A DNA stretch of 58,502 nucleotides from Streptacidiphilus neutrinimicus (GCF_000787815.1 NZ_BBPO01000017.1:52747-111248), one strand, 5' to 3'; shown: positions 1 to 9,510, numbered from the stretch's first letter. The notes: generated by a model not told the origin, from the letters alone. Made by a program: numbers and translations.

Positions 1-631
1 CGGCGCAGAGGGCACGCATGAGCAGCGCGGTCAACGGTTCGCGCAGAGGCTCCTCCGCGACCGCCGCGCGCAGTTCCGCGATCAACTCTCGGGCGCGCCC
101 GAGCGCCAGGCCGGCCTCCGCGCGGGCCTCGATCGCGGCCAGGCGCAGCTCCGCCAGCCGGACGACCTGGCCCGCCGCGAACGGCGCGCCGCCGACGTCC
201 GAGAGCGGCTCGCCGCGCCACAGGCCGAGCGCGGCGGTCAGCGCGGTGAAGGCCTGCGCCGCCTCGCCCCGGGCCAGCCCGGCCTCTCCGTCCGCGGCCA
301 GCCGCGCGAAGGCGTGCGCGTCCACCTCGTCGGGCGCGGTCAGCACCCGGTAGCCGCCTGGGCCGCCGTCGATGCCGACACCCACCGGACGCAGCGCGCC
401 GCGCAGCCGGGAGACCTGCGACTGCAGCGCGTTGCCGACGTTGCCGGGCGGGTCCTCACCGTACAGGCCGTCGATCAGGCGCTCGGTCGTGACCGTCCGG
501 CCGGCGTCCAGGAGCAGCAGCGCCAGCAGCGCGCGACGTCCGGGGCCGCCGAGCGCCAGCTCGGCCCCGTCGTCGTTCCAGGCCTGGGTGGTGCCGAGGA
601 TGCCGAATCTCACCCGGTGATTCTGTCGCAT
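1..631 (-). CDS. AfsR/SARP-type transcriptional regulator, C-terminal part outside window
   Basis: The reverse strand is open from an ATG at 631 to the window edge, giving about 210 residues. It begins with a winged-helix trans_reg_C DNA-binding domain (FGILGTTQAW near residue 9, then the helix region around TERLIDGLYGEDPPGN). From about residue 105 it continues into a bacterial transcriptional activator domain (VDAHAFARLAADGEAGLARG). This is the layout of AfsR/SARP activators, which switch on secondary metabolism or exporter genes. GGAG lies seven bases before the ATG, better placed than for the in-frame GTG at 613. It is divergent from the HAD gene across 72 bases. Whether an NB-ARC or TPR part follows cannot be seen, so its target is unknown. 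Confidence 0.85.
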   Translation of the reverse strand, partial: MRQNHRVRFGILGTTQAWNDDGAELALGGPGRRALLALLLLDAGRTVTTERLIDGLYGEDPPGNVGNALQSQVSRLRGALRPVGVGIDGGPGGYRVLTAPDEVDAHAFARLAADGEAGLARGEAAQAFTALTAALGLWRGEPLSDVGGAPFAAGQVVRLAELRLAAIEARAEAGLALGRARELIAELRAAVAEEPLREPLTALLMRALCA

Positions 632-703
632 CACCGCTCTCCGGTGCGGGCGATACGGACCGCGGTGCGAGGCATGGCCGACCGGGGGTGTGAGGATGTA
701 CCC

Positions 704-1507
704 GTGATCCCCTCCCTCATCGCCACCGACCTCGACGGCACGCTGCTGCGCGGCGACGGCACCGTCTCCGCCCGTACCGAGGCCGCACTGCGCCGGGCCG
801 AGGACGCGGGCGTGTGCATCGTCTTCGTCACCGGCCGCCCGCCGCGCTGGATGGGCGGGGTCACCAAGGCGATCGGCCCGCACGGGATCGCGATCTGCTC
901 CAACGGCGGCGCGCTCTACGACGTGAGGCACCAGGAACTGCTGGAGACGCACCCGATGCTCGGTGAGGACGCCCTCGCCACGGTGACGGGGCTGCGCACC
1001 GGGCTGCCCGAGGTCACCTTCGCCTTCGAGTACCCGGGCGGCTTCGCCCACGAGCCCGGCTACCCGCGCACCCTGTGGGACATGGACGCAGCCGACCAGG
1101 TGGCCCCGGCCGAGGAGATCCTCGAGGGCGCGGCGGGCCACCAGATCTTCAAGCTGCTGGCCAAGCACCCGACCATGGACCCGGACGCGTTCCTGCGCCT
1201 GGGGCGCGAACTGGTCGGCGGCTTCGGCGAGGTGACCCGCTCGGCGTCGGTCGCGATGCTGGAGATCAGCGCGCGGGGCGTCAGCAAGGCCAGCGCCCTG
1301 GCCCGCTGGTGTGCGGAGCGCGACATCCCGGCCGAACGCGTCGTCGCCATCGGCGACATGCCCAACGACCTGCCCATGCTGGAGTGGGCGGGCACCGCCT
1401 ACGCCGTCGCCAACGCCCACCCGGAGGTGCTGGCGGCGACGGTCCGGCACACCGCCAGCCACGAGGACGACGGCGTGGCGCAGGTCATCGAGGCCCTGCT
1501 GGGCTGA
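704..1507 (+). CDS. HAD-superfamily phosphatase, Cof type
   Basis: This encodes 267 residues of a cytosolic Cof-type HAD hydrolase, a family that dephosphorylates sugar phosphates, nucleotides or cofactors. Motif I is TDLDGTLL (catalytic Asp9 and Asp11). The Lys motif is in SKASALARW near residue 195, and the acidic metal motif GDMPND lies near 217-222. The middle part (about 85-185) is the C2-type cap. I chose the GTG at 704 because GAGG lies eight bases upstream; an in-frame ATG at 674 would add ten residues but its GAGG is almost touching it. The substrate cannot be read from the sequence. The gene stands alone, divergent from the SARP regulator and convergent with the lipoprotein gene. 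Confidence 0.92.
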   Translation: MIPSLIATDLDGTLLRGDGTVSARTEAALRRAEDAGVCIVFVTGRPPRWMGGVTKAIGPHGIAICSNGGALYDVRHQELLETHPMLGEDALATVTGLRTGLPEVTFAFEYPGGFAHEPGYPRTLWDMDAADQVAPAEEILEGAAGHQIFKLLAKHPTMDPDAFLRLGRELVGGFGEVTRSASVAMLEISARGVSKASALARWCAERDIPAERVVAIGDMPNDLPMLEWAGTAYAVANAHPEVLAATVRHTASHEDDGVAQVIEALLG

Positions 1508-1546
1508 CTCCCGAAGGGGCCGGCCCGAAGGCGTCCGCCCGAGGGC

Positions 1547-2167
1547 TCACCCCTGCCGGCCCGGCTGACAGCCGCCCCAGAGCTCGGCGAGCGCCTGCGG
1601 GATCTGCGCGAGGCAGCCGCCGTTGTCGGGGAAGACGGCGCTGCCGATCAGCGTCCAGGTGCCGTTCGCGCCCAGGGAGAAGTACTTGCGGGTGCTGCCG
1701 TCGTCCTGGCCCGCGACCTGGTCGGAGAAGGTCGCCCCGGGTGTGAGGTCGAACGCCGTGGCCGCGTAGGCGGCGCCGCCGCACTGCCCGTAGAGGAACT
1801 GGTGCGCGCGGGGCGTGATGTGGCCCCGGTGCGCCTCGGTCCCGTAGTCGCGGGTGACCGCCGCCTTCACCGCGTCGCTGGCGACCAGGTTGCGGCAGGC
1901 GGCGTCGACCGCCGCAGTCGTGCCCGAGGGCGACGCGCCGACGCCCGTCGCGACCGCGGTCGGCGACGCGGTCGAACCGCCCGGAGCCGTAGCGGTCGGC
2001 GACGCGGTGACCGAGGCGGTGATGGTCGAGGACGCGGTGACGGGACCAGGGGTCGGGGCGGACCCGGTCGCCGAACCGCCGCCGGACGAGCCGCACGCAC
2101 TGAGCGCCAGCGCGCCGGACAGGACGAGCGCGGCCGAGGCGGCGGCGCGGCGCGTGGTGGAGCGCAT
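1547..2167 (-). CDS. Small secreted lipoprotein of unknown function
   Basis: The 206-residue product starts with a lipoprotein signal peptide: MRSTTRR, a hydrophobic stretch and the lipobox LSAC at about residues 22-25, so the mature protein is predicted to be lipid-anchored outside the membrane. Residues 26-85 are a Ser/Thr/Ala/Pro-rich linker. The C-terminal 120 residues form a compact domain with four Cys (CRNL, QCGG, GGCL, GGCQ) that could make two disulfides. A strong GGGGGGAA ribosome site precedes the ATG. I do not recognise the domain. The gene is not in an evident operon; it ends facing the HAD gene. Confidence 0.8.
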   Translation of the reverse strand: MRSTTRRAAASAALVLSGALALSACGSSGGGSATGSAPTPGPVTASSTITASVTASPTATAPGGSTASPTAVATGVGASPSGTTAAVDAACRNLVASDAVKAAVTRDYGTEAHRGHITPRAHQFLYGQCGGAAYAATAFDLTPGATFSDQVAGQDDGSTRKYFSLGANGTWTLIGSAVFPDNGGCLAQIPQALAELWGGCQPGRQG

Positions 2168-2277
2168 GGGATTCCCCCCGAAGGACAAGACCGTCAGAAC
2201 GCTTCGCACTGTAGTGAGGCCCCTGCAACGCTCCGCCCGCCATTGCGCAACAGCCTCGCTACAGCCCTGACCTGGTC

Positions 2278-4020
2278 CTACAGCGCGGCCGTCCAGAAGA
2301 CCCGGGTGCCGCCACCGCTCACGCCCGGCCCGAACCAGGCAGCACCGCCGAGGTTGCGGGCCCGTTCGGCGAGGTTGCGCAGACCGCTGCGCCGGCCTCC
2401 CTCGGGGATGCCCACGCCGTCGTCGGTGACGGACAGCACGACGGCGGGACGGCCCTTGCCCGTGGTGAGGCGGCCCTCCGCGTCGATGCGCGCGCTGCCG
2501 TCCACCACCACGTCGACCCGCGACGCGGCGGCGTGCCGGGCCGCGTTGGACAGGATCTCCCGCAGGGCCGCCACGAGTTGACGGCCGATGACCTCGCCGG
2601 TCATCGTCTCGACCGGGCCCGCGAAGGTGACCGCGGGTCTGAAGCCGAGCGGCCCGGCGGCCTGCGCGCACTCGCGCAGCACCTGGCTGCGCAGGTCCCC
2701 GTCGCCCTCCGGGGTGTCCTCGTGCTGCAGGGCGTAGATGGTGGTGCGCACCTCCGCGATGGTCGCGTCGAGTTCGTCGACGGCCTTGGAGATCCGCGTC
2801 TTCACCTCCGGCAGCTCGGCGAGCCGGGCGGCGCTCTCCATCATCATCCCGGTGGCGAAGATGCGTTGGATGACCAGGTCGTGCAGGTCCCGGGCGATCC
2901 GGTCACGGTCCTGGTAGACGGCCAGGCGCTGCTGGTTCCGCTGACCCTCCACCAGCCGCAGCGCGAGCGCCGCCTGCGCGGCGAAACCCTCGGCGAGAGC
3001 CCGCTCGTCCTCGGTGAACGGCGGGGTGTCCCGGCCCCGCCACACGACGACGGCGCCCAGCACCCGGCCGGAGCTCTTCAGCGGCAGCGCCATGCTGGGC
3101 CCGAAGGACGCGCGGATGTCCGCGCGCAGGTCGGAGTCGGTGTTCATGTCCCTGATGGTGACGGTGTCGCCCGCCAGCAGCCGCCGCACCCGCTCGGTGG
3201 GCGGGACCGGCTCCCCGATCAACAGGTCCGCGGCCTCGCCGGAGGCGTGGGAGACGCGCAGCCCGCCGTCCTCGGTCGGCAACAGGATCATCCCGAGGGC
3301 GGCCCCGGCCAGGTCGCGCAAGAGCTCCGCGGTGGTGGTGAGCGCGACGACGGCGTCCTCGGCCGTCAGCATCACGTTGGTGACCTCACGCGAGGCGGCG
3401 ATCCAGCGTTCGCGCCGACGGCCCTCCTCGTACAGGCGGGCGTTCTCGATCGCGACTCCGGCGGCCGCCGCCAGCGCCTCGACGACCTGCTGGTCGGCCG
3501 CGGTGAACTGGCGACCGTGGTGCTTCTCGGTGAGGTAGAGGGTGCCGAAGAAGTCGTTGCGGACCCGGACCGGCACGCTGAGGAAGGTGCGCATCGCCGG
3601 GTGCCCGTGCGGGAAGCCGGTCGCGCTCGGGTGCCGGGTGAGATCCTCCAGCCGCAGCGGCTCGTGGTGCTCGGTGACGTACCCGAGCAGCCCGAGACCG
3701 CAGGGCAGGCCGCCGATCTCCAGCTCCTGCTCGGAGGTGATGCCGATCTGGATGAAGTCGGACAGCCCGTGGGTGTGCGGCGCGAGCACCCCGACGGCGG
3801 CGTACTCGGCGTCGACGAGATCGGCCGCCGCACTGGCGATCCGCTGCAGCGTCGCGTGCAGGTCCAGGCCGGAGCTGACGGCCACGACCGCCTCGAGCAG
3901 CTCCCGCATCCGGTCGTTCACGGCGGCCACCGCGTGCAGCCGCTCGGCGACCTCGCTGACCAGGTCGTCGACCTCCAGGGAACCGAGGTCGGGAATGAAG
4001 TGCGCGTCGCCGGTGGCCAT
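2278..4020 (-). CDS. GAF-GAF sensor histidine kinase, DosS/DevS-like
   Basis: The 580-residue soluble protein has no membrane segment. Two GAF domains span about 50-195 and 215-360, followed by a HisKA_3 dimerisation domain with the phospho-acceptor in RIARDLHDLVIQR and a HATPase_c domain (LREILSNAARHA; VTDDGVGIP; RSGLRNLAERA). This is the architecture of DosS/DosT of mycobacteria, which sense redox gases. The first GAF retains GFPHGHPAMRTFLSVPV, the segment that carries the haem-ligating His in DosS/DosT, so haem binding is plausible but unproven. No response regulator is adjacent, so it is an orphan kinase here. The ATG at 4020 is taken because the upstream in-frame extension has low coding character. 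It diverges from the Bro-N gene. Confidence 0.9.
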   Translation of the reverse strand: MATGDAHFIPDLGSLEVDDLVSEVAERLHAVAAVNDRMRELLEAVVAVSSGLDLHATLQRIASAAADLVDAEYAAVGVLAPHTHGLSDFIQIGITSEQELEIGGLPCGLGLLGYVTEHHEPLRLEDLTRHPSATGFPHGHPAMRTFLSVPVRVRNDFFGTLYLTEKHHGRQFTAADQQVVEALAAAAGVAIENARLYEEGRRRERWIAASREVTNVMLTAEDAVVALTTTAELLRDLAGAALGMILLPTEDGGLRVSHASGEAADLLIGEPVPPTERVRRLLAGDTVTIRDMNTDSDLRADIRASFGPSMALPLKSSGRVLGAVVVWRGRDTPPFTEDERALAEGFAAQAALALRLVEGQRNQQRLAVYQDRDRIARDLHDLVIQRIFATGMMMESAARLAELPEVKTRISKAVDELDATIAEVRTTIYALQHEDTPEGDGDLRSQVLRECAQAAGPLGFRPAVTFAGPVETMTGEVIGRQLVAALREILSNAARHAAASRVDVVVDGSARIDAEGRLTTGKGRPAVVLSVTDDGVGIPEGGRRSGLRNLAERARNLGGAAWFGPGVSGGGTRVFWTAAL

Positions 4021-4158
4021 GCAAGCGAGCGTAGTTTGTCCGTATTTTGCGCGACAGCGGACGCGCGTTCGCCCTCCGTCCCGTGGGGGTGAACTCCCGG
4101 TGATCCAGTGACCGACGGAGTCCCGCGTGCTTACGGTGCGCAACGGAGGGGGTGCGCG

Positions 4159-5001
4159 ATGACGGACGCGATCGACATCAACGACTTCGTTCACGCGGCG
4201 ACGGGAGCGCGCGTGCGAAGGGTGACCCTGGCGGACGGGAACCACTGGTTCCCGGCGGCGGACCTGTGCCGGGAGCTCGGGTACGCGAACCCGAGCGACG
4301 CGCTGCGCAGACACGTCCCCGAGACGATGCGATCCGTAGCCGCAACCCTAGTTCCACGCGAGGGTTGGCTACTCATTGCAGGTCAGGGCATCAAAAAATC
4401 ATCGGTGATGGTTAGTCTCCGGGGGCTTCTGAGGCTCGTGAACGGGTGCGTGAAGCCCCAGTGCGAGCCATTCAAGAACTGGGTCACCGAGGTGTTGCTG
4501 GCGGTCCAGCAGCAGGGTTCGTACCGCCTGGAGCAGGGCGAGGCAGCCGTCGTGCTGCCACGGTCGGTCATGGAGGTCATCGTCCGGCTGGAGGAGCGCA
4601 ACCTCCAGCTCGACGCCGCGTTCGCGGCGACGCAGCGTGAGCAGCAGCGGTTGCTCCACGAGCTCGTCGCCGGAGTGAACCGCGTCGCCCGGGCACTGGA
4701 AGGACCGGCCGCCCCGAGTGTGCCGGTCCAACGCTCCCGCCGGACCACCGAGGACGTCCTCGCCGAGTGGCGCGGCCGGCTGACCGTCACCGAGGACGTG
4801 TGGTCGGTGGCCGCCCACCTCGTCCCGATCATGCTGGCGCACGGCACCGCGGCGCGCAGCGTCGAGTCCGTCGCCACGCTCACCGGGCTCACCCAGGAGC
4901 GCGTCCGGGACTGCCTGCGGTTCCTCCAGAAGCGCGCCTGCATCCGCCAGGTCGGGACCGAGTCCGACGGGACGCCGCGCTACCGGCTCAGCGGGTGCTG
5001 A
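4159..5001 (+). CDS. Bro-N domain protein with C-terminal winged-helix-like part
   Basis: The 280-residue product begins with a Bro-N domain (about 1-110: RVTLADGNHWFPAADLCREL, then YANPSDALRRHV and GLLRLVNG), a DNA-binding module typical of phage antirepressors and virus BRO proteins. Residues 125-190 look like a coiled coil (VMEVIVRLEERNLQLDAAFA). The last 80 residues (VESVATLTGLTQERVRDCLR, then CIRQVG and PRYRL) look like a winged helix. GGAGGGGG lies six bases before the ATG. No phage structural, integrase or lysis genes are nearby, so this is a chromosomal orphan rather than a prophage. It overlaps the 3' end of cydCD by 14 bp in convergent orientation. Its role is unknown; transcription control is an inference from the domains. 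Confidence 0.8.
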   Translation: MTDAIDINDFVHAATGARVRRVTLADGNHWFPAADLCRELGYANPSDALRRHVPETMRSVAATLVPREGWLLIAGQGIKKSSVMVSLRGLLRLVNGCVKPQCEPFKNWVTEVLLAVQQQGSYRLEQGEAAVVLPRSVMEVIVRLEERNLQLDAAFAATQREQQRLLHELVAGVNRVARALEGPAAPSVPVQRSRRTTEDVLAEWRGRLTVTEDVWSVAAHLVPIMLAHGTAARSVESVATLTGLTQERVRDCLRFLQKRACIRQVGTESDGTPRYRLSGC

Positions 5002-8000
5002 CCATCTCGGCCTCCCGCGCGCCCGGCTGCTCGCCCCGCTGGTCGCGTGCCCACAGCTCGCGGAACAGCCCGTCCTCGGCCATCAGCTCGGGCCACGTGC
5101 CGCGCTGCACGACCCGGCCGCCGTCGAGCACGACGATCTCGTCGACCGCGTCCAGGCCGGTCAGCCGATGGGTGATCAGGACGGTCGCCCGGTCCTGGGT
5201 GGCGGCCAGCAGGTCCGTCGTCAGGGCGTCGGCCGTCGGGAGGTCGAGGTGCTCCGCCGGCTCGTCAAGCACCAGCACCGGAAAGCCGGCGAGCAACGCC
5301 CGCGCCAGGGCCAGGCGCTGGCGCTGCCCGCCGGAGAGCGAGGCGCCGTGCTCGCCGACCATCGTGTCCAACCCGTCCGGCAGGGCGCGCACGAAGTCGG
5401 CGAGACGCGCGGCCTCCAGGGCCGCCAGCAGCTCCGCGTCGGTCGCCGAGGGGCGGGCCAGACGCAGGTTCTCCCGGAGGTTGCTGTCGAAGACGTGAGC
5501 GTCCTGGGCGCAGAGCCCCACGGCGCGGCGGACGTCGTCGCCCGCCAGGGTGCGGGTGTCGACCCCGGCGAGGGTGACGCTGCCGGAGGCCGGGTCCACG
5601 AACCGCAGCAGGGCGTGGGCCAGCGTCGTCTTGCCGGAGCCGCTCGGGCCGACGACCGCGATGCGGCGGCCGGAGGTGAGGTCGAGCGAGACGTCCCGCA
5701 GCGCCGGCTTCGCCCGGCCGGGCCAGACGACGGTGAGGTCGCGGACGCGCAGCGGCAGCGGCTCTCCGGGCGCCTCGGCGGGCGAGGCGGGCTCGGCCAC
5801 CGGCTCCGGCGCCTCCGCGAGCTCCGCCAGCCGTGCCGCCGAGCGCAGTCCGCGCTGGCGAGCCTGCGCGGCGGCGGTCAGACCGCTCACGCCCTCGAAC
5901 GCGGCCAGCGGCGTCAGCAGCAGCACCGCGAGCCAGACGCCGTGCAGGCGACCGCCCGTCACCGCCGTGATGCCGACGGCCGCGCAGGCCACAGCGGTCA
6001 GGCCGGTGAGTGCGGTGGTCAGGCCGGTACCGAGGCCGAGGCCCGCGGCCGAGCGGCGCTGCAGCCCGGTCAGCTCGGCGTCGATCGCACGCAGCGCGCC
6101 CAACCGGGCGGGCAGCGCTCCGCTGACGGTCAGTTCGGCCGCGCCGTCGAGCAGCCCGACGACCTCGCCGGTCAGCCGTCCGCGCGTCTCCGCCTGGGCG
6201 CGCTCGGCGCGGATCGACAGCCGCACCGCCAGCAGCGGGACCAGCACACCGGCCAGGAGCAGACCGATCGCCAGCAGCAGCCCTGCGGCGGGCAGCAGCC
6301 AGGAGACGACGCCCACGGTGACGGCCCCGGCCAGCCCGGTCGCGGCCAGCGGGAGGCGGTAGCGCAGGTAGTGGTCCTGCATCGCGTCCACGTCGGCGAC
6401 CATGCGGGCGAGCAGGTCCCCGCGCCGGAAGGTCGCACCGAGGCCCGCCGGGGCGAGGCGCTCGAGCCGCGCGTAGACGGCGGTGCGCAGCGCGCCCAGG
6501 CTGCGCAGCACGGAGTCGTGGCTGACCAGCCGCTCGGCGTAGCGGAGCACGGAGCGGCCGATGCCGAACGCGCGCGTGGCCGTGACGGCGACCATCAGGT
6601 AGAGCACCGGCGGCTGCTGCGAGGCTCGGGAGATCAGCCAACCCGAGGTCCCCATCAGCGCGGTGGCGCAGACCAGGGCCAGGGCGCCGAGCACGATCGC
6701 GGGCGCGAGCCGGGGCCTCGGCCAGGTCGACCAGCCCGCGCCCGTCGTGCCGCCCGAGGCGACCGACCGGATCTCGACGTCGGGCGCGGCGGACGATTCC
6801 CCGGCGAGCCCTGCCGGGACGGCCGGGTCGTCAAGGACGGCCACGGGTGCGGGTTCCCCGGCGGAGGCGACCGCGCCCGGCAACGCCACGCGACGGTCGG
6901 CGAGGGCGAGCAGCGCGGGCCGGTGCGAGGTGAGGACCACCGTCCGGTCCGCCGCCAGCTCACCGATGGCCGCGACGACCGCCGCCTCGTTCTCGTTGTC
7001 CAGCCCGGCGGTCGGCTCGTCCAGCAGCACCAGCTCGCGGTCGGCGAGGAAGGCGCGGGCGAGCGCGACGCGACGGCGCTGCCCGGCCGAGAGGCCCGCG
7101 CCCGCCTCACCGATCCGGGTCAGCGCGCCCTGCGGCAGCCCGGCGACGAACTCCCAGGCCTGCGCGGCGACCAGGGCCTCCCGCAACTGCTCGTCCGAGG
7201 CGTCCGGACGCGCCAGGCGGACGTTGTCGGCGACGGTCCCGGCGAACAGGTAGGGGTGCTGCGGCACCCAGGCGATCCGCTCGTGGGCGGGCGCGGTGAC
7301 GGAGCCCCCGGCGACCGGCGCGAACCCGAGCAGCGCCGCCAGCAGCGTCGACTTGCCCGCGCCCGACGGGCCGGTGACGGCGACGGTCTCCCCCGGCGCG
7401 ACGTGCAGCGAGAAGTCCTCCAGCGCGGGTCGCTCGCGGCCCTCGTAGCGGACGGTCAGCCCGTCGACCCGCACGTCGCCGCCCGCCGCCGACGACGTCG
7501 CCGACGGCGTGACGGGGGAGTCGGCCACCAACGTCTCCAGCACGGCGAAGATCTGCTCCGCCGCCGCCAGGCCCTCGACGCTGGCGTGGTAGTGGGTGCC
7601 GACCTGGCGGATCGGCAGGTACGCCTCCGGGGCCAGGACCAGGACGAGCAGCCCGGTGTAGAGGTCGAGGCCGCCGTCCACCAGGCGCATGCCGATGCTG
7701 ACCGCGACCAGCGCCACCGACAGCGTCGACAGCAGCTCCAGCGCGAAGGAGGACACGAAGGCGACGCGCAGCGTGCGCAGCGTGGCCCGGCGGTACTGGT
7801 CGGTGATCCGGCGGATCGACTCGGTCTGCGCCTTGACCCGGCCGAAGACCTTCAGCGTCGGCAGACCCGCGACGACGTCGAGGAAGTGGTGCGAGAGCCG
7901 GCCGAGGCTGCGCCACTGACGGTCCATCCGGCTCTGGGTGGCCATCCCGATGAGGACCATGAAGACCGGGATCAGCGGCAGCGTCGCGACGATGATCGCG

Positions 8001-8482
8001 GCCGAGACCCAGTCGGCCAGGACGATCCGGCCCAGCACGGCCAGCGGCACGATCACCGACAGCGCCAACTGCGGCACGTAACGGGCGAAGTACTCGTCCA
8101 GCGCGTCGACGCCGCGGGTCGCCAGGGTGGTCAGCTCGCCGCTGCGCTGCCGGGCGAGCCAGCCCGGGCCGAGCTCGACGGCCCGGCCCAGCAGCTGCTC
8201 GCGCAGCTGGGACTTGACCTTCGCCGAGGCCCGGTGGGCGACGGCCTCCGTCGCCCAGGCGACGGCGCCGCGGCCGAGCGAGACCGCCGCCAGCGCGGCC
8301 AGGGGCCCGGCCAGCCGGCCGAGCCCCTCCCCGTGCTGGAAGCAGCCGACGACGATCTGCGCCACCAGCATCGCCTGCGCGATGACCAGCCCGGCGCCGA
8401 GCGCGCCGAGCGCCACCGAGGCCAGCAGGAACATCCGGGTCGCTCGGGCGTACCGCAGCAGACGCGGGTCGACGGGCTTCAC
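4988..8482 (-). CDS. cydCD: Fused thiol-reductant ABC exporter CydD-CydC
   Basis: This 1164-residue polypeptide joins two ABC half-transporters normally encoded by cydD and cydC. Each half has six membrane helices and an ATPase. The first half has Walker A GPSGAGKSTLL near 371, signature LSAGQRRRVALARA and DEPTAG. The second has GPSGSGKTTLA near 944, signature LSGGQRQRLALARA and the CydC-typical DEPAEHLD. In the family, CydDC exports cysteine/glutathione and is needed to assemble cytochrome bd. A GTG at 8482 preceded by GGAGG is used rather than the longer reading to 8524, which would run into cydB. It is the last gene of cydA-cydB-cydCD, 19 bp after cydB. The fusion is normal for streptomycetes. 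Confidence 0.95.
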   Translation of the reverse strand: MKPVDPRLLRYARATRMFLLASVALGALGAGLVIAQAMLVAQIVVGCFQHGEGLGRLAGPLAALAAVSLGRGAVAWATEAVAHRASAKVKSQLREQLLGRAVELGPGWLARQRSGELTTLATRGVDALDEYFARYVPQLALSVIVPLAVLGRIVLADWVSAAIIVATLPLIPVFMVLIGMATQSRMDRQWRSLGRLSHHFLDVVAGLPTLKVFGRVKAQTESIRRITDQYRRATLRTLRVAFVSSFALELLSTLSVALVAVSIGMRLVDGGLDLYTGLLVLVLAPEAYLPIRQVGTHYHASVEGLAAAEQIFAVLETLVADSPVTPSATSSAAGGDVRVDGLTVRYEGRERPALEDFSLHVAPGETVAVTGPSGAGKSTLLAALLGFAPVAGGSVTAPAHERIAWVPQHPYLFAGTVADNVRLARPDASDEQLREALVAAQAWEFVAGLPQGALTRIGEAGAGLSAGQRRRVALARAFLADRELVLLDEPTAGLDNENEAAVVAAIGELAADRTVVLTSHRPALLALADRRVALPGAVASAGEPAPVAVLDDPAVPAGLAGESSAAPDVEIRSVASGGTTGAGWSTWPRPRLAPAIVLGALALVCATALMGTSGWLISRASQQPPVLYLMVAVTATRAFGIGRSVLRYAERLVSHDSVLRSLGALRTAVYARLERLAPAGLGATFRRGDLLARMVADVDAMQDHYLRYRLPLAATGLAGAVTVGVVSWLLPAAGLLLAIGLLLAGVLVPLLAVRLSIRAERAQAETRGRLTGEVVGLLDGAAELTVSGALPARLGALRAIDAELTGLQRRSAAGLGLGTGLTTALTGLTAVACAAVGITAVTGGRLHGVWLAVLLLTPLAAFEGVSGLTAAAQARQRGLRSAARLAELAEAPEPVAEPASPAEAPGEPLPLRVRDLTVVWPGRAKPALRDVSLDLTSGRRIAVVGPSGSGKTTLAHALLRFVDPASGSVTLAGVDTRTLAGDDVRRAVGLCAQDAHVFDSNLRENLRLARPSATDAELLAALEAARLADFVRALPDGLDTMVGEHGASLSGGQRQRLALARALLAGFPVLVLDEPAEHLDLPTADALTTDLLAATQDRATVLITHRLTGLDAVDEIVVLDGGRVVQRGTWPELMAEDGLFRELWARDQRGEQPGAREAEMVSTR

Positions 8483-8501
8483 TTCCGGCTCCTCCAGCCG
8501 A

Positions 8502-9497
8502 TCAGGCGGGCATGTTCTGCACACCGATGCGGCGGCGGAACACCCAGTAGGTCCAGCCCTGGTAGACGAGCACCACGGGCGTCATGAAGCCCGCCACCCA
8601 GGTCATGATCCCCAGCGTGTACGAGGACGCCGAGGCGTTGCTGACGGTCAGCGACCAGGCCGGGTTCAGCGAGGACGGCATCACGTCGGGGAAGAGGGAC
8701 AGGAAGAGCATCGCCACGGCCGCGACGACGGTCACGCCCGAGAGGATGAACGCCCAGCCCTCGCGGCCGATCTGGTTCATGCCGATGGCGCCGACCAGGG
8801 CGAGCACCGCGACCACCATCGCCGCGAACGACCAGCTGTCGCCGTGGTGCAGCTGGGTCCAGATCAGGAAGGCCAGCGCTGCCAGAGCCGTGACCACTCC
8901 GGCCTTCAGCGCCAGGGCCCGGGCCCGCTCGCGGATCTCGCCGTTGGTCTTCAGCGCGGTGAAGACGGCCCCGTGGAAGGTGAACAGGGTCAGCGTCACC
9001 ACGCCGCCGAGGATCGAGTAGGCGTTCAGCAGGTCCCAGAAACTGCCCACGTACTCCATGTGAGCGTCGATCTTGGTGCCGTGGACGATGTTGCCGAAGG
9101 CGACGCCCCACAGGAATGCCGGGAGCAGGGAGCACCAGAAGATGGCGTGGTCCCAGTTGCGCTTCCACTGCGCGTCGTCGCGCTTGGCCCGGTACTCGAA
9201 GGCGACCCCGCGGATGATCAGGCAGACCAGGATGAGCAGCAGCGCCAGGTAGAAGCCGCTGAACAAGGTGGCGTACCAGTCGGGGAAGGCGGCGAAGGTC
9301 GCGCCGCCGGCCGTGAGCAGCCAGACCTCGTTGCCGTCCCACACCGGGCCGATGGTGTTGATCAGGACCCGGCGCTCGCGCTCGTCCCTGGCCAGGATCC
9401 TGGTGAGGATCCCGACCCCGAAGTCGAAGCCTTCCAGGAAGAAGTAGCCGATCCAGAGGACCGCGATCAGCACGAACCAGACGTCGTGAAGGTGCAT
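8502..9497 (-). CDS. cydB: Cytochrome bd ubiquinol/menaquinol oxidase subunit II
   Basis: The 331-residue integral membrane protein carries the CydB hallmarks: FVLIAVLWIGYFFLEGFDFG at the N-terminus, GPVWDGNEVWLL near 50-61 and several further membrane helices. It is the second core subunit of the high-affinity terminal oxidase that reduces oxygen at low tension without pumping protons. It follows cydA by 13 bp and precedes cydCD by 19 bp, so the three genes are almost certainly cotranscribed. The length is close to the usual actinobacterial CydB. Nothing in it looks truncated. Confidence 0.97.
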   Translation of the reverse strand: MHLHDVWFVLIAVLWIGYFFLEGFDFGVGILTRILARDERERRVLINTIGPVWDGNEVWLLTAGGATFAAFPDWYATLFSGFYLALLLILVCLIIRGVAFEYRAKRDDAQWKRNWDHAIFWCSLLPAFLWGVAFGNIVHGTKIDAHMEYVGSFWDLLNAYSILGGVVTLTLFTFHGAVFTALKTNGEIRERARALALKAGVVTALAALAFLIWTQLHHGDSWSFAAMVVAVLALVGAIGMNQIGREGWAFILSGVTVVAAVAMLFLSLFPDVMPSSLNPAWSLTVSNASASSYTLGIMTWVAGFMTPVVLVYQGWTYWVFRRRIGVQNMPA

Positions 9498-9510
9498 GGC
9501 GTCCGTCTCC

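Noticed and set aside
2533-4092. 519-residue forward frame opposite the GAF kinase
   Set aside because: A mirror frame of a GC-rich gene; composition is that of an antisense reading and it contains no domain.
5168-8587. 1139-residue forward frame opposite cydCD
   Set aside because: Antisense of a well-supported gene; Arg/Gly/Gln-rich without recognisable motifs.
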